Origin: Staphylococcus kloosii
GTDB lineage: Bacteria > Bacillota > Bacilli > Staphylococcales > Staphylococcaceae
Assembly (NCBI RefSeq): GCF_003019255.1
Contig: NZ_CP027846.1
Span: 2,232,001 to 2,296,000 of the forward strand
Length of the DNA: 64,000 nt
Direction of reading: 5' to 3'
The position numbers and the translations under genes are program-made. A model generated the notes under the pieces. The model worked only from the letters and a program-made list of their open reading frames with translations. It had not been told where the DNA came from and ran no database searches. This document shows positions 1 through 11,825 of the stretch, in pieces (the first letter of the stretch is position 1; every line of letters starts with the position of its first letter).

Positions 1-1043
1 ATAATCACTTAACTTCAGAGAGCACTACAGTGCCTTACGATAAATTGATTTTAAGCCCGGGTTGTAGCGCAAATAAACTACCTTTAGATAGTGAGATAGT
101 ATTTACTCTACGTAATATGGAAGATACTGACGCAATTGACGACTTTATTATCACTAACAATGTTCAAAGTGCCTTAGTCGTTGGTGCTGGCTATATAAGC
201 TTAGAAGTTTTAGATAATTTACATTATCGTGGAATTGATACGACGCTTATTCATCGTTCAACTCAAATCAATAAATTAATGGATCAAGATATGAATCAAC
301 CTATCTTTGATGAATTAAATAGTAAAAACATCACTTACCATTTAAATGAAGAAATAAGTAATGTTGAAGGTAATAAAGTTACCTTTAAATCTGGTAAAGA
401 AGCATCATACGACATCATTATTACTGGTGTAGGTATTACACCAAATTCTGACTTTGTTAAATCATCAAATGTACAACTTGATAATAAAGGTTACATCCCT
501 GTTAATGATAAATTCGAAACTAATGTAGATAACATTTATGCATTAGGCGATATTATTACATCACACTATAGACATGTGAATTTACGCGCACATGTACCAC
601 TTGCTTGGGGTGCACATCGTGGAGCAGGTATCATCGCTGAGCAAATTGCTGGTAACAGTGATATTCGTTTCAAAGGATATCTTGGTGCCAATATTGTTAA
701 ATTCTTTGATTATACATTGGCTAGTTCAGGTATAAATCCACAAGAATTATCTAATTTTGATTATGAGATGCTTGAAATTAATGCCGGTAAACATGCGAAC
801 TATTACCCAGGAAATAGTAAAATACACTTACGAGTTTATTTTGATAAACAGACAAGAAAAATTATTCGCGCAGCAGCAACGGGTGTAGCAGACGTAGATA
901 AACGTATAGACATTTTAACAATGGCAATGATGAATGGCTTAACCGTCGATGAACTGACAGAAGTTGAAACAGCTTATGCCCCACCTTATAGTCATCCTAA
1001 AGATTTAATTAATCTAATTGGTTACTCCGCGCGTGAAAAATAA
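1..1043 (+). CDS. cdr: Coenzyme A disulfide reductase, C-terminal part (5' end outside window)
   Basis: This is the 3' portion of a pyridine nucleotide-disulfide oxidoreductase. The frame is open from base 3, so the gene enters from the left and the GTG at 30 is internal. Visible are the end of the FAD domain, an NADPH-binding glycine motif ([12 protein letters not shown], 51-62 codons after that GTG), the second FAD motif (NIYALGDI) and the C-terminal dimerisation domain with [11 protein letters not shown] and [10 protein letters not shown]. The sequence closely follows staphylococcal Cdr, which reduces CoA disulfide with NADPH because these bacteria use CoA as a main low-molecular-weight thiol. 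The active-site cysteine lies in the missing N-terminal part. A terminator follows at 1051. Confidence 0.93.
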   Translation, partial: NHLTSESTTVPYDKLILSPGCSANKLPLDSEIVFTLRNMEDTDAIDDFIITNNVQSALVVGAGYISLEVLDNLHYRGIDTTLIHRSTQINKLMDQDMNQPIFDELNSKNITYHLNEEISNVEGNKVTFKSGKEASYDIIITGVGITPNSDFVKSSNVQLDNKGYIPVNDKFETNVDNIYALGDIITSHYRHVNLRAHVPLAWGAHRGAGIIAEQIAGNSDIRFKGYLGANIVKFFDYTLASSGINPQELSNFDYEMLEINAGKHANYYPGNSKIHLRVYFDKQTRKIIRAAATGVADVDKRIDILTMAMMNGLTVDELTEVETAYAPPYSHPKDLINLIGYSAREK

Positions 1044-1050
1044 AATATTT

Positions 1051-1088
1051 AAAATCAATTTCTACTTTTTGTAGAAATTGATTTTTTT
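1051..1088 (+). terminator. Terminator of cdr
   Basis: A 13-bp perfect stem (1053-1065 with 1071-1083), a TTTTT loop and a following T run lie 8 bases after the cdr stop codon. Confidence 0.85.
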
Positions 1089-1140
1089 GTATTTATTTAT
1101 AAACATTGTTTTATACATTGTCAAAAGCATTATAGATGAA

Positions 1141-1189
1141 AAAAAAACCAATCAACGCATTTATAAATAAATTACATTGATTGGTTTTT
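1141..1189 (-). terminator. Terminator of the UPF0344 gene
   Basis: Arms 1143-1155 and 1177-1189 pair perfectly over 13 bases. On the minus strand the stem ends in a U-rich tract about 30 bases after the stop codon at 1220. Confidence 0.75.
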
Positions 1190-1219
1190 GAGTGGATACA
1201 AGCTCCACTTTCTTTTTAA

Positions 1220-1612
1220 TTATAGCCCGAAAAGTTTTGTTATTGGTCCCCATGGTAAAATAACGCCCAATACCATAGTGATGACGATAACAATTATTGT
1301 CCACCATAACAAACTTGTAGTTGGTTGCGATTTTTTTCTTTTGATTAATGTAACTTCCATTAAAGCAATTGCTGCAAAACCGCCTACCATTTTAAATGTT
1401 AATAACATATGGCCCCCACCATTGCTTCCAGCTGAAAACTCTTGGATAAGTAACCATAATCCTGAGAATAACACCAAAACCATAAATAGTCTTAACAACA
1501 TATGAACTGGTTTATAGAAAGGTGTTGGTCCTTGCGTCTGCGATAAGTTAAAGTAAGCAGCGAAAAATAAAATAATCGCTAATACCCAACTTAGTATGTG
1601 CATGTGTATCAT
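1220..1612 (-). CDS. YisL/UPF0344 (DUF1516) family membrane protein
   Basis: This 130-residue, very hydrophobic protein has four predicted membrane segments: the N-terminal [17 protein letters not shown] segment, a segment around [17 protein letters not shown], a segment around [16 protein letters not shown], and a C-terminal [15 protein letters not shown] segment. It matches the UPF0344 family found beside cdr in staphylococci; its function is unknown. I place the start at the ATG at 1612, with GGAGGG five bases upstream. A GTG at 1627 in frame overlaps that ribosome binding site and is unlikely. The gene is monocistronic with its own terminator and faces cdr tail to tail. Confidence 0.88.
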   Translation of the reverse strand: MIHMHILSWVLAIILFFAAYFNLSQTQGPTPFYKPVHMLLRLFMVLVLFSGLWLLIQEFSAGSNGGGHMLLTFKMVGGFAAIALMEVTLIKRKKSQPTTSLLWWTIIVIVITMVLGVILPWGPITKLFGL

Positions 1613-1830
1613 GCTATCCCTCCACACAACTTTATCTTTCTACAGCTATTTTATCATATATCCCCTATTACTCAATCGGTCTTTTTTGATTACTGATGAA
1701 CAAACGATTATGAGACAGAAATATTCTGGAATGTTATAACTTCTATCCATAAGGCACCTCGTTAATTTGTTTTTGTTATGATTAATTAAATTATACAAGC
1801 TTGCTTTTTGTGTGAAAAATTGGAAAGTTG

Positions 1831-1938
1831 TAACGACTTTGTAAAGTGCTGACGCCTGAGGGAATCGTATGAGTGAGAGATTACAGGCTCGAACCATACT
1901 ATCCTAAATCAAGGCAAGCATGCACGACAAAATCGTAG
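1831..1938 (+). repeat. Structured direct repeat, copy 1
   Basis: The 82-base core 1846-1927 matches 2104-2185 without gaps except for four substitutions. The core contains GCCTG/CAGGC and GTATG/CATAC pairings and a GTGC/GCAC outer pairing. Outside the core, 1833-1842 pairs with 1927-1936 with one mismatch, closing an outer stem of about 10 bp. I do not recognise the family; the strand is nominal. Confidence 0.75.
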
Positions 1939-2088
1939 AGAGCCGGACAAAAATCTTTTTCAGAAGAATTTATAACCCCGCACTGGTAATGATAATTAAA
2001 GTTAAAAACAGCTTGATAGAAGCGCATTTTTCAATTCAGTCATAAAGTCATATACTATCAATATAAAGACAAGATAAGATTAACTTTG

Positions 2089-2197
2089 TAATGATTTTGC
2101 ATCGTGCTGACGCCTGAGGGAAGCGTATGAGTGAGAGACTACAGGCTCGAGCCATACTATCCTAAATTAAGGCAAGCATGCACGAATAAAATCATAG
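2089..2197 (+). repeat. Structured direct repeat, copy 2
   Basis: This is the second copy of the element, 258 bases downstream and in the same orientation. Its outer stem is ATGATTTT (2091-2098) with AAAATCAT (2188-2195). Where copy 1 has a C-G pair, copy 2 has T-A, and a C/A mismatch of copy 1 is a T-A pair here. The structure is therefore preserved while the sequence changes. Confidence 0.75.
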
Positions 2198-2210
2198 ATT
2201 ATAATAAAAA

Positions 2211-2258
2211 AATAGCACCTCATTTTTACTGAATAAATCAGTAGAATGAGGTGTTATT
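2211..2258 (-). terminator. Terminator hairpin of the ACTGA-ATAAA-TCAGT family (copy A), FAH gene
   Basis: A long stem with loop ATAAA (2233-2237) closed by ACTGA/TCAGT and extended by CACCTCATT/GAATGAGGTG. It lies 40 bases after the FAH-family stop codon, and the minus strand continues into a U run. Similar hairpins occur at 19941, 30424 and 63166. Confidence 0.75.
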
Positions 2259-2297
2259 TAATTTGAGTTAGGAATGATGTCCCAAACTCGACATTAA

Positions 2298-3206
2298 TTA
2301 TTCTTCTTCAGCAATATAATTTGTTAATGTACCAATGTTATCAATTGTTACTTTTACTTCGTCACCTGGTTGTAAAAACTGAGGTGGATTCATACCTGCA
2401 CCTACACCAGCTGGCGTACCTGTAGCAATAATATCTCCTGGATGTAAGGCTACATATTTAGAAATTTCTTCTATAAGTTCATCTATTTTTAAAATCATTT
2501 GGCTAGTATTGCCATCTTGACGTATTTCGTTATTTACTTTAGTGACGATATTAACGTCTTCAGGTGTTGGTAATTCATCTTTAGTTACGATATATGGTCC
2601 AATTGGGCAACCGCCTGTTAAACTTTTAGATAAGAAAGCTTGAGCATGCGTTTTTTGTGCATTACGGTCAGTCACATCATTGATTATAGTGTAACCATAA
2701 ACATAGTCTAAAGCTAAGCCTTTAGGAATTTTTTCACCATCTTTACCGATAACAATACCTAACTCACCTTCATAATCTAATTGATCAGTAATATCTTTAT
2801 GATTTGGTATTATGCTGTTATCACCAGTTAATGAAGATGCCGCTTTAGTAAAGACATATAAACGTTGAACTTCATTATTTAATTCATTAGCATGATCTTG
2901 ATAATTACGTCCAAAAGCGATTACATTATTAGTTGGTGTTACTGGTGGTAAAAATTCTATATCTGAAAATGGCACTTTATAATTATCGCCATTACCACTG
3001 TCTTCAGCAGCTACAACTGCTTTTCTAACTTGTTCTTGGAAATCAACTAATTGATTCTGTTGTAAACCATTTAGCAACGTCTTCGGATGAAATTCACCTT
3101 CAGCAAAGTCTGCAAATACACGTTTTAAATCCCATGCAGCTTCTTCACGTTTAACTTTAACACCATAGGATGTTTGTCCTTCATGTCTGAATGATAAAAA
3201 TTTCAT
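2298..3206 (-). CDS. Fumarylacetoacetate hydrolase family protein
   Basis: The 302-residue protein has the usual layout of the FAH superfamily: an N-terminal cap and, from about residue 90, the catalytic beta-roll with [16 protein letters not shown], the metal-binding acidic residues in [27 protein letters not shown], and the C-terminal [21 protein letters not shown]. Family members hydrolyse or decarboxylate beta-diketo acids such as acylpyruvates or oxaloacetate; the substrate here cannot be told. The ATG at 3206 follows a GAGGAG-type site. The gene is adjacent to addAB in S. aureus too, but nothing suggests a functional link. Confidence 0.88.
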   Translation of the reverse strand: MKFLSFRHEGQTSYGVKVKREEAAWDLKRVFADFAEGEFHPKTLLNGLQQNQLVDFQEQVRKAVVAAEDSGNGDNYKVPFSDIEFLPPVTPTNNVIAFGRNYQDHANELNNEVQRLYVFTKAASSLTGDNSIIPNHKDITDQLDYEGELGIVIGKDGEKIPKGLALDYVYGYTIINDVTDRNAQKTHAQAFLSKSLTGGCPIGPYIVTKDELPTPEDVNIVTKVNNEIRQDGNTSQMILKIDELIEEISKYVALHPGDIIATGTPAGVGAGMNPPQFLQPGDEVKVTIDNIGTLTNYIAEEE

Positions 3207-3456
3207 TCAATATCAGCTCCTCAACTTTTAACTTACTTCATATTATAACTATAATTCTAAGTAAATAACAAATAAATGAATAGGTTGAAATCATTAAAAT
3301 TTAACAACGAATCTAATTAGTAACACAACCGTATTCTGTTATTATTCATCTTTCCCTATGTTCAATTTTTTATGCATTAATTTTTCAAAGGAAATGTACA
3401 CTTAAAAATGCTTTAAATGCTTTATAGGTATCTACGTTTATAAATCAAACTAACAT

Positions 3457-6400
3457 TTATTCATCTACTGATAATTGACCATATTTAAAGAAATATAAAT
3501 AGCCTTTCACTTCAGTATTTAATATTGTTTCTAAAGTGTTTTTATAATAAGTCATTTGAATTTTATAACGATTTCTTAGTTGTTTACCTATTTCTTCATC
3601 GCTCATTCCTCTACGTCTATTAAAAGCGTCTGTTTTATAATCTACAAAATAGTAGAAACCATCTTTCACGAAAATTAAATCTATCATACCTTGAATTATA
3701 GAACTATCTTCTTCGTCCTCTGGTACGTGATCTACTCTTCCTTGGTTTACAATGAACGGCAACTCTCTAAATACTGCATCGCTGTGTGCGATAGTTAAAT
3801 ATAAATCGCTGTTAATAAATTGTTCTATTTCTGGAATATTAATGTCTTGTTTAGCATCGTCAGCTATGATGTTTTTACTAATTAAGTCATCGATATATGT
3901 CTTCACTTCTTCGGTACTTAAGCGCTCTACTTTAAAAGGTAAATGTTGCATGACTGTATGCATTAGTGTCCCTATTTCATTTGCTTTACGCTTTGTATAA
4001 TGATTTAAAAAGTTTGGACGTTCATACGTAGTTGAACCAACACGATATTGTCTAACGCGATTATAATCAGTACCTGCTTCTTCAGTTTCGAGTTGTCGTT
4101 TCAATTCTGAAACTGATTGTTTAGATGCCTTATGCATATCTTTTTGATATGGGTATTCATAACTTAATTGTTCATGAATTTGCGCTTGTAACGCTTTATC
4201 ATTCGATGCCTCGTTCGATATATCATGAACAGTACGTTGCGTTGATGTGTCAGCAACATGTTCACTAGCGATGTCTTCATAATTGTGAATGTTAATATTC
4301 ACGTTTGGTCTAACACTATCGTCTAACGCATTGATATCTCTTTCAAACTGAAGATCTAATGGAATAGCAGTTGATTGATGTTTGGCTAATATTGTGTAAA
4401 TAAGATCTATCGGGCGCTGAGCTGTCAAACGATAACTCACAGGTAAATAGTCATTAGAAACTGCTACTTGTTCCCATTGTTCTAATTCTTTACTATCTTT
4501 AATTCTTCCAATCAAATACAATTGCTCTTTTGCCCTCGTTAATGCAACATAGATAAGTCTCATTTCTTCAGAAATCAGTTCTTTTTCGGCAATTGCCTTT
4601 AAAGTAACAGAAGCTAATGAAGGATAACTTACGTTATGTTGTACATCAAAATAATTCATTCCTAAACCATATTGTTGATTCAAAATGACCGGTTTACTTA
4701 AAGCGTCTCTTCGAAATTTTCTTGAAAGACCTGAATATATTACAAATGGAAACTCTAGTCCTTTACTACTATGGACTGTCATCATTCGAACTACGTCATC
4801 ATTCGGTCCAATTACATTTTCTTCACCAAAATCTTTACCACGTTCTATTAATTCATCAATAAAACGGATAAATTGATACAACCCACGGAAACTAGAATTT
4901 TCAAATTCAATTGCTTTATTAAATAAACCATATAAATTAGCTCTTCTACCTTTACCGCCAATTAGCCCACTAAAATATTGAATAACAAAATGATCATTGT
5001 AAAATTTATCAATCAATTGGTAAACTGGGTGACTTTGACTATATGTTTGATACATAGCTAAGTCGTCCATAAAGTATTGTAATTTTTGTACAAGCTTTTT
5101 ATTGGCAACTTCATTATTCATATAGTTATGAATCGATTGATAGAAATAATCATAGTTAGGGCTAAACACTCTAATATTAGACAATTCATCTTCAGTAAAC
5201 TGATAAATTACAGAACGCATTAACCCCACTAAATAGATATCTTGCAAAGGATTATCGACAGTTCTTAAAAATGACAATATCAATCGAACTTCAGTCTGTT
5301 CGAAATAGCCTTCTTTACTATTTACGTGGAAAGGAATGTCATGGTCTTTAAAGGCTTGTTGGATACGTCTAGCCTGACTATATGATCTCTCTAAGATAAC
5401 AATATCTTTATAAGTAGGTTGGCGATACTTGCCTAACTTCACATCATATACTTCCCGTTCGTTCATAATTTGTTGCACGTGTTGTACGATATATTCAGCT
5501 TCTTGCTCAGCACCTGTTAAATCAGATTCTCCATCTTCTATTAACATATCTAGATGCAATGGTACATTAGCATCATCAAAGTTGGCACCATAATATAATT
5601 GTGCCGCTTCATCATACTCAATTTCACCTACTTGGCTATCCATCATATGCTTAAATAAATAGTTAGTCGTGCTTAATACTTCTTTACGTGATCTGAAATT
5701 TTGAGACAAATCAATACGCAAGCCGCTTTGCTCACCTTCGACATTAAAACGGTTATACTTTTCTATAAACAAACTAGGGTCAGCCTGTCTAAATTTATAA
5801 ATTGATTGCTTAACGTCGCCGACCATAAATAAATTACCGTCATGATCATTGCCTTTTTTAATACACGCTAAAATCTGCTCTTGTACTCTATTCGTATCTT
5901 GGTATTCATCTACGAGTATCTCATCTATTTGTGTAGATAATTGTTGCGCTATTTCAGATGGTGTACCATCTTCATTTGTTAATATTTTTAACGCAAAATG
6001 CTCATAATCTGCAAAATCAATAAGATTATTACTTCGCTTTTTGCTATTAAATTGTTCGATAACATCGGCTGTAATTTGAGCCAAGTAACTCACACGTGGT
6101 TTTAATTGTCGCATATCACTTTTAAGACTCTCTGCATCTCTTGAGAAATAATCATCTTGTACTTTTGTCACTAAAGACTTGTAGTTATCATAATGCGCTT
6201 TAGCACTATCATATGCTTCTATATTTAATTCATTAGCTTCTTTTATCTTTTTATTTTTAGCAGGAAAACGCGGCTCAAATTGATGATTCGCAATTAACTC
6301 GGTGTTTAATACGCCATCTTCCATTGCTTGAGTTAAAAATTGACGTTCTCTTTGCACAACATCAACTTGCTTATCTACCTCTTCTAGCATCATAAATAAG

Positions 6401-7113
6401 TCATAACTTTTATTTATTGATTCTTCTGCCGAAGTTAAAAATATTTTAGCCAAGTCGCTAAGCAAATGTAACAAGTTGTCTTGTTGTGTCTCATTGTTAT
6501 ATGGTTCTGCAAGTGAATTTAGCCACTCAAATGGATATGGATTGGCTACACTAAAGTTATATAATTGTTTAATAATTTCTCTGAGCTGTTCATCATTTCT
6601 GTCGGATGATAGTTGCTCTGTTAAGTCAACAAAATCAGGATCTAATTTGTCATAGTGTTGTTCTAACACTTCATCAATCGTTTGTTCTAACAGTAATATG
6701 TTTTCCGCTTCACTACTCGTTCTAAAGTTCGGATCCACATCTAACACATCATAATGCTGTTGAATTAACTTTAAACAAAAGCTGTGTAATGTTGAAATTT
6801 GCGCTTGATGAATTTTGACGCGTTGACTTTTTAAATGTTCATTCGTCGGATCTTCCAAAGAAGCCTCTTTAATTCTATTTTCAACACGATGTTTCATTTC
6901 TCGCGCACTTGCATTAGTAAAGGTAACGACGAGCATGCGATCGACATCTAATTCATCACGTAATATACGTTGGATGATACGTTCAACTAATACCGCAGTT
7001 TTTCCTGAACCAGCGGCGGCTGCTACTAAAATATCTTGATCTTTAGCATAAATACTTTTCCATTGGTTATCTGTCCATTGTGCATTACTTGGCTTTGTTG
7101 GTATATTACTCAT
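3457..7113 (-). CDS. addA: ATP-dependent helicase/nuclease subunit A
   Basis: AddA (1218 aa) is the UvrD-type helicase and nuclease of the AddAB complex, which resects double-strand breaks and loads RecA at Chi sites. Motifs appear in order: Walker A AAGSGKT at 33-39, [14 protein letters not shown] (Walker B), [38 protein letters not shown], and the C-terminal RecB-type nuclease GMIDLIF...FVDYKTD. I choose the ATG at 7113, with GAGGA upstream, rather than the GTG at 7131; the shorter form agrees with S. aureus AddA. It overlaps the addB stop by 8 bases, indicating translational coupling. Length is normal. Confidence 0.96.
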   Translation of the reverse strand: MSNIPTKPSNAQWTDNQWKSIYAKDQDILVAAAAGSGKTAVLVERIIQRILRDELDVDRMLVVTFTNASAREMKHRVENRIKEASLEDPTNEHLKSQRVKIHQAQISTLHSFCLKLIQQHYDVLDVDPNFRTSSEAENILLLEQTIDEVLEQHYDKLDPDFVDLTEQLSSDRNDEQLREIIKQLYNFSVANPYPFEWLNSLAEPYNNETQQDNLLHLLSDLAKIFLTSAEESINKSYDLFMMLEEVDKQVDVVQRERQFLTQAMEDGVLNTELIANHQFEPRFPAKNKKIKEANELNIEAYDSAKAHYDNYKSLVTKVQDDYFSRDAESLKSDMRQLKPRVSYLAQITADVIEQFNSKKRSNNLIDFADYEHFALKILTNEDGTPSEIAQQLSTQIDEILVDEYQDTNRVQEQILACIKKGNDHDGNLFMVGDVKQSIYKFRQADPSLFIEKYNRFNVEGEQSGLRIDLSQNFRSRKEVLSTTNYLFKHMMDSQVGEIEYDEAAQLYYGANFDDANVPLHLDMLIEDGESDLTGAEQEAEYIVQHVQQIMNEREVYDVKLGKYRQPTYKDIVILERSYSQARRIQQAFKDHDIPFHVNSKEGYFEQTEVRLILSFLRTVDNPLQDIYLVGLMRSVIYQFTEDELSNIRVFSPNYDYFYQSIHNYMNNEVANKKLVQKLQYFMDDLAMYQTYSQSHPVYQLIDKFYNDHFVIQYFSGLIGGKGRRANLYGLFNKAIEFENSSFRGLYQFIRFIDELIERGKDFGEENVIGPNDDVVRMMTVHSSKGLEFPFVIYSGLSRKFRRDALSKPVILNQQYGLGMNYFDVQHNVSYPSLASVTLKAIAEKELISEEMRLIYVALTRAKEQLYLIGRIKDSKELEQWEQVAVSNDYLPVSYRLTAQRPIDLIYTILAKHQSTAIPLDLQFERDINALDDSVRPNVNINIHNYEDIASEHVADTSTQRTVHDISNEASNDKALQAQIHEQLSYEYPYQKDMHKASKQSVSELKRQLETEEAGTDYNRVRQYRVGSTTYERPNFLNHYTKRKANEIGTLMHTVMQHLPFKVERLSTEEVKTYIDDLISKNIIADDAKQDINIPEIEQFINSDLYLTIAHSDAVFRELPFIVNQGRVDHVPEDEEDSSIIQGMIDLIFVKDGFYYFVDYKTDAFNRRRGMSDEEIGKQLRNRYKIQMTYYKNTLETILNTEVKGYLYFFKYGQLSVDE

Positions 7114-10100
7114 TTTGCTCGTCTTCCTCACTTTCTATCTCGACTTGTTGAATTGCTTCAAGAGGATTAATGGTTTCATCTACTTGACGATAACGTTTTT
7201 GATCAATCATACCATCAACGTGACAGACAGATTTGTAGTTACAATATTGACATGGTAATGTTTGATTATATTTAAGTGGAGCGACTTCAGTATGACCATC
7301 CATAATATTCGTTGCTGTATCTATAAAGTTTTGTTTATTATGTGCAATAAATTTATAAATAGTTGATTCGTCTGCCACTTTACTACTACTTTTAACGGTT
7401 CCATCTTTTTTTAATCCTACTGGTACGATGTCAGAAGTAAAACTTGGCTCGATTCTATCATCCAACGCATCTAATACATTTGTGTCACTATTCAATAAAC
7501 CATTTAATTTAAATGCAGTTAAAAATTCGTTCGTCCGTTTTTCTTCTTGCAATTCTTTCCAAGCTAATTTAATTCGTGGTTCATGAACGTGGAAGTATAA
7601 TAGGCCACCCGGTTTCGTAACTTTATTCAATCCTAAACGCGTTTTATTTTGCAATACAATATCCATATAAGTCATCATTTGCATTTGCATGCCATAATAT
7701 ACTTTTGTTAAATCTAAAGTCCCACTGTATTTTGACGATTTATAATCAATAATATTAACAAAGCTTTCATCATTTTTTGTGTAAGTATCAATACGGTCGA
7801 TTTGACCTCTAATATTGATTGGCACACCTTGACGTGTCACTAGCGGTTGCGCATAGAGTTCTTCATTATTTTTAGGATTTTTTCTAAAGCTTGCTTCAAA
7901 TTTTGTCGGTATAAATTTAGAATGACTGCCTTGATACTGAAGTGCCGTTAATGTCGTTTCTACTATTGCACCAATACGTTGGGATAAATAACGGTAATAA
8001 GCCGTTGAGTTAAGCACATTAAATTGAACTTCCGGTAATATTTCCTCTAGTGCTTTTGTCGTCAATTCATGAATTGACTTATGTGTTAATTTGTTAAATT
8101 GACCGTTAACTTGCTCTGAAATATATTTTAAAACTTGGTGGAAAATATCTCCTAAATCAAAGTTTTCTAATTTATATTTAGTTCGTTCATTTAAGCGTAA
8201 ACCGTGTGACGCAAAATGTTTAAAGGGACAAGCTAAATACCCTTCGAAACGCGACACACTCGCATTAATTTTCTCACCATATAATGATTTAGATAAAGAT
8301 TCACTTAATTGCACTGTTTCATTATCATAAGTTAATGCCGTAAGGAGATAATCTAAGCCCTGATTTAAACGTTGATCATTATGCATAACTTGGTATGTAT
8401 CTAACCAAGTTTCGGCAACGATTTCATCATCTAACCATGCTTTTAAAGCTTCAAACAATGCAATTTTCGTTTGATGCGGATGCTCCATTAACGTTAAAGG
8501 ATTCATTTGATGTAAATGATGTATATTTTGAATTTCTAAATTAGTATACAGCGCTTGAATTTGTGTAATAAAAGGACTGAGTTCTTTTTCATCACCGCTT
8601 GTACCCATTAAGCTATAAGAAAATGTGACATCTACTTGTGCTCTCGTCATCGCAATATAACACACGAAAGCTTCATCCATTTGTAATATGTCAGCTGTAG
8701 GGCTTAGTTCAAGTTGAGATTGCGTTTGGAAATATTTCTTTTCATCATCTGTCATTAATCCGGATGCTTGCACTGATTGAGGTATTACTCCGTCATTAAC
8801 ACCTACAAGATAAACTTTAGCTTTATTATCTACTTTAGCTAAGTCCATTGTCCCTATACTCACTTGATCTATCATTTGAGGAATCATTCTAAACTCTAGC
8901 TGTTCTAAACCAATATCTAATAACTCTAAAAATCTAGTTTTAGACATTTGTTGTTCTTTGAACACTGAAACTAAATCATCTAATGTCTGAATAAATCCAT
9001 TCCATACTTGGTCTAATTCTTCCGCTTCTGTGTGTAATTGTGCAGTATCTAATCTATCTCTTTCTGCCATTAATTGACTTGGTAATTCAAAAGATTCGAT
9101 TGCTTCATAAAATGAACGTGCGAAATCAACTGCAGTTTGAGCATCTCCTAAACGTTCTTCAAACGCCATTAATTTATTAACGACATTGTCTTTTATTTTA
9201 ACAACACGTTCAAAAGTTTCACGTTCTTCATCAGTCAATGGTTGGCGTTTAATTCCCATTTTATTAAAACGTTCAATTTCAAAATATTTGTCATCTAACC
9301 AACGCTTGCCATATATACCACGTTCTAACACGAAGTTTTCTAAGATACTAATTAAATAATCACTCTGTTCTACAGTTTGAGTTAATACATCCGTTTTAAA
9401 CAGACGCATCAACGGTTCAAAACGCCAATTCGTTTGCAACACTTCGATTAATGAGCGGAACATTTCCATTACTGGATGATGTGTCATCGGTTTTTTTAAA
9501 TCAATATGATAAGGGATATCATATTGTGGAAAAATTGACTCTATTAAATAAGCGTAAGATTCATCTCTATATAAAATTGCGATATCTTGGAACCGTCTAC
9601 CTAATTCCCTATTTTCACGCAAAATTTGGCGGGCCACTTCATTTATTTCTTCACGCATATTAGACGATTCATAGATTTTAAGATGATGCTGTGATTGTAG
9701 TGGTTCAAATTGTAAGGCATTAAAATTTTGCTCTAAATGTTGTAAGTCTTTATTCTCAAATCTCTGTTGTTGTGAAAAAGTTTCGACATTTAATGAAATA
9801 TTGAGTTCTTGAGCGATTCCTTCGATGTGAGTTAAAGATTCTGATGGCTTTCTATATAAACTAAATGGATCTTTATCACCATCTGTAGTCAAAAGAATCG
9901 TAACTTGTCGACATTGTTTAACTAACCCTTTAATAATTTCATATTCTAATGTAGAAAAATTGTGAAAGCCATCTATGTATATTTGTGCACGACTTAACCA
10001 TTCAGATTGATCCATCATAGTGATAAAACGTTGTAACGTATCTTCAGTAGATACATATTGACCATTAATACGTTGCTCTAATTGTTTATATACTAAAGCG

Positions 10101-10579
10101 ATATCCTGTAATTTATGTTGTGTTCTAGTTTGTAAGTTGTTTTCGGCGATATAATCTTCTAGTTGTTGTGGAGAAACTGCATATTTTTTAAAATCTTGAA
10201 TTTGTTCATATAGTTTTTCACTAAATCCATAATATTTAACTTGTGATTGATATAACTTCAACTCATTTTTATGTTGTTGAATAATATCATAAATCATCAT
10301 TTGTGTAGCAGCTTTTGATAATTGTTCTTCCATTAAGCCCCCAACTTCTTGAAAGACACGATAGCTTAAACGCTCAAAGTGTAACACTTCAGTCCTTAAA
10401 CTCCCATTTAACTCTGGATCATTAACAAATGCTTGTTCTAGTTGGAATGTATTTTGTGTTGGTGCGATTAAAACAATAGGATCGCCTAACGGATCTTGTT
10501 TCATGTCCGCTTTAATAGTTTCTATCATTTTATGAGATTTCCCTGTACCTGCTCTTCCTATATATGCATTTAATTCCAT
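7106..10579 (-). CDS. addB: ATP-dependent helicase/deoxyribonuclease subunit B
   Basis: AddB (1157 aa) is the partner of AddA. It begins with a Walker A motif (GRAGTGKS, residues 8-15), has inactivated helicase folds in the middle and a C-terminal RecB-like nuclease ([15 protein letters not shown]). Cysteines of the family's iron-sulfur cluster are visible: one in CPFKHF around residue 790 and three in the C-terminal [10 protein letters not shown]. The start at 10579 follows AAGGAG at 12 bases spacing and gives [15 protein letters not shown], matching other AddB proteins; the ATG at 10615 would lack a ribosome binding site. First gene of the addB-addA operon. Confidence 0.96.
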   Translation of the reverse strand: MELNAYIGRAGTGKSHKMIETIKADMKQDPLGDPIVLIAPTQNTFQLEQAFVNDPELNGSLRTEVLHFERLSYRVFQEVGGLMEEQLSKAATQMMIYDIIQQHKNELKLYQSQVKYYGFSEKLYEQIQDFKKYAVSPQQLEDYIAENNLQTRTQHKLQDIALVYKQLEQRINGQYVSTEDTLQRFITMMDQSEWLSRAQIYIDGFHNFSTLEYEIIKGLVKQCRQVTILLTTDGDKDPFSLYRKPSESLTHIEGIAQELNISLNVETFSQQQRFENKDLQHLEQNFNALQFEPLQSQHHLKIYESSNMREEINEVARQILRENRELGRRFQDIAILYRDESYAYLIESIFPQYDIPYHIDLKKPMTHHPVMEMFRSLIEVLQTNWRFEPLMRLFKTDVLTQTVEQSDYLISILENFVLERGIYGKRWLDDKYFEIERFNKMGIKRQPLTDEERETFERVVKIKDNVVNKLMAFEERLGDAQTAVDFARSFYEAIESFELPSQLMAERDRLDTAQLHTEAEELDQVWNGFIQTLDDLVSVFKEQQMSKTRFLELLDIGLEQLEFRMIPQMIDQVSIGTMDLAKVDNKAKVYLVGVNDGVIPQSVQASGLMTDDEKKYFQTQSQLELSPTADILQMDEAFVCYIAMTRAQVDVTFSYSLMGTSGDEKELSPFITQIQALYTNLEIQNIHHLHQMNPLTLMEHPHQTKIALFEALKAWLDDEIVAETWLDTYQVMHNDQRLNQGLDYLLTALTYDNETVQLSESLSKSLYGEKINASVSRFEGYLACPFKHFASHGLRLNERTKYKLENFDLGDIFHQVLKYISEQVNGQFNKLTHKSIHELTTKALEEILPEVQFNVLNSTAYYRYLSQRIGAIVETTLTALQYQGSHSKFIPTKFEASFRKNPKNNEELYAQPLVTRQGVPINIRGQIDRIDTYTKNDESFVNIIDYKSSKYSGTLDLTKVYYGMQMQMMTYMDIVLQNKTRLGLNKVTKPGGLLYFHVHEPRIKLAWKELQEEKRTNEFLTAFKLNGLLNSDTNVLDALDDRIEPSFTSDIVPVGLKKDGTVKSSSKVADESTIYKFIAHNKQNFIDTATNIMDGHTEVAPLKYNQTLPCQYCNYKSVCHVDGMIDQKRYRQVDETINPLEAIQQVEIESEEDEQNE

Positions 10580-10649
10580 GAACTCGCTCCACTCCTTTGA
10601 GTCATATTTTAACATATCAAGCTAAAAAATAATTGTGCTCTATAGGTAT

Positions 10650-10702
10650 AAAAAAGAAGAATTAGTTAACTTTAAACTTGTACACGTCAACTAATTCTTC
10701 AT
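10650..10702 (-). terminator. Terminator of spsAB operon
   Basis: Arms 10656-10670 and 10686-10700 form a 15-bp stem; the one non-complementary position on the plus strand is a G-U pair in the minus-strand RNA. The stem lies just after the spsB stop and leads into a U tract. Confidence 0.75.
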
Positions 10703-10708
10703 TATTAA

Positions 10709-11281
10709 TTATTTGTTGTAATTCGTATCTGGATCGAAGCCAAATTTAAAATCGCTAAATGGCCAAAATCTAAATGATACTTTACCTACTACTGTATCTT
10801 TATCAATTAAACCGAATGAACGACTATCTTTACTTACTTCACGGTTATCACCTAGCACTAATAATTTACCTTTAGGTATTTTATTACCTTGAGCATTTGG
10901 TAAATCTTTCGTTTTGAAACTACCTGTAATGTATTCATATTGCTTATGTTTTTCATTGTAGTCTAGATATGGCTCTTTTACTTGGTGACCATTTACATAA
11001 AGTTTATCTTTTTTATATTCGATACTGTCTCCTGGTGTTCCAATTACTCGTTTAACGTAGTCATCAGTTTTATTAGCATGGAAAACGATAACATTACCTT
11101 TTTTAATATCGTTAAATCTATAGTCAAATAAGTTAACAATAACATGTTGACCATCTTTTAATGTTGGATCCATCGAGTCACCTTTTACCGTATATGACTT
11201 TGCGACAAAATTGATAATGAATAATACCAATGCTACTGCCACCACGATTGATATAATCCATTCAGTTATTTCTTTTTTCAC
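10709..11281 (-). CDS. spsB: Signal peptidase I (active)
   Basis: SpsB (190 aa) is the membrane-bound type I signal peptidase that cleaves Sec and Tat signal peptides outside the membrane; in S. aureus it is essential. One N-terminal membrane segment (about 9-26) is followed by the catalytic serine in KGDSMDPTL (Ser36) and the general-base lysine in DYVKRVIG (Lys77), then the GDNREVSKDSR box. The start is a GTG at 11281, preceded by GAGGTG. It lies directly after spsA in one operon (VTT protein, spsA, spsB). Confidence 0.97.
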   Translation of the reverse strand: MKKEITEWIISIVVAVALVLFIINFVAKSYTVKGDSMDPTLKDGQHVIVNLFDYRFNDIKKGNVIVFHANKTDDYVKRVIGTPGDSIEYKKDKLYVNGHQVKEPYLDYNEKHKQYEYITGSFKTKDLPNAQGNKIPKGKLLVLGDNREVSKDSRSFGLIDKDTVVGKVSFRFWPFSDFKFGFDPDTNYNK

Positions 11282-11299
11282 GTTTCACACCTCATCTAT

Positions 11300-11821
11300 T
11301 TATTTAAAATCTACAGTGAATGCCTTAAATGGGTAATATCGTAAAGATACCTCACCAATTATATCTTTTTTATGAATATAACCAAAATTTCTTGAATCTT
11401 GTTTATTTTGTCGATGATCATTCAACACAAAATAATTGTTAGTAGGTACGATATCACTTTCAGAACCTTTAATTTGACGTAAAGCTAAATTATCAATGCT
11501 ATTGCTTTTTACATATGGTTCATCTACCTGTCTATCATCACGAAGTAATTTCCCATTTTTAAAGACGATAGACTGACCAGGTTCTCCAATAATTCGTGCA
11601 ACATAAGTATGTCCATTATGATGATACATAATAACGTCGTTGTTTTTCAATAGGTTAAAAGTCGTAGTTATTTTATTAACGATTAAACGATCTCCACTTT
11701 TCAAAATAGGAGTCATATTACTATTGTGCATAACTGTTCCCGAAATTACAAATGCTTGTAGCAATAAAACTATAATAATCGCAAAAATAATAGAAATCAA
11801 ATGATTTATTATTTTTTTCAT
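11300..11821 (-). CDS. spsA: Inactive signal peptidase I homologue
   Basis: SpsA (173 aa) shares the fold of SpsB: an N-terminal membrane anchor and the box NDHRQNKQDSRNFGYI. Both catalytic residues are lost. Aligned with SpsB, the nucleophile position in NSNMTPIL is Asn instead of Ser, and the lysine of YVKRVIG is Ala in YVARIIG. The same loss is known for S. aureus SpsA. The frame is intact over the full length, so it is a maintained protein rather than a decaying pseudogene. Its role is unknown; a structural or regulatory link with SpsB is inference from the adjacency. ATG at 11821 follows AAAGGAG. Confidence 0.93.
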   Translation of the reverse strand: MKKIINHLISIIFAIIIVLLLQAFVISGTVMHNSNMTPILKSGDRLIVNKITTTFNLLKNNDVIMYHHNGHTYVARIIGEPGQSIVFKNGKLLRDDRQVDEPYVKSNSIDNLALRQIKGSESDIVPTNNYFVLNDHRQNKQDSRNFGYIHKKDIIGEVSLRYYPFKAFTVDFK

Positions 11822-11825
11822 GGCG

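Larger units (their letters stand above)
1628..2297. other. 670-bp intergenic region with two structured repeats
   Basis: The gap separates the UPF0344 gene from the FAH-family gene. It holds two direct copies of a structured repeat (about 1831-1938 and 2089-2197) and the FAH terminator at 2211-2258. The open frames that cross it have no ribosome binding site and no recognisable product. Confidence 0.7.

Noticed and set aside
1646..1897. 83-codon frame on the minus strand between UPF0344 and FAH genes
   Set aside because: It runs through the structured repeat, has no ribosome site and reads like translated repeat; the second repeat copy does not preserve an equivalent frame.
11300..11821. 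spsA as a pseudogene
   Set aside because: The reading frame, ribosome site and fold are intact; only the catalytic residues are changed, as in other staphylococci.
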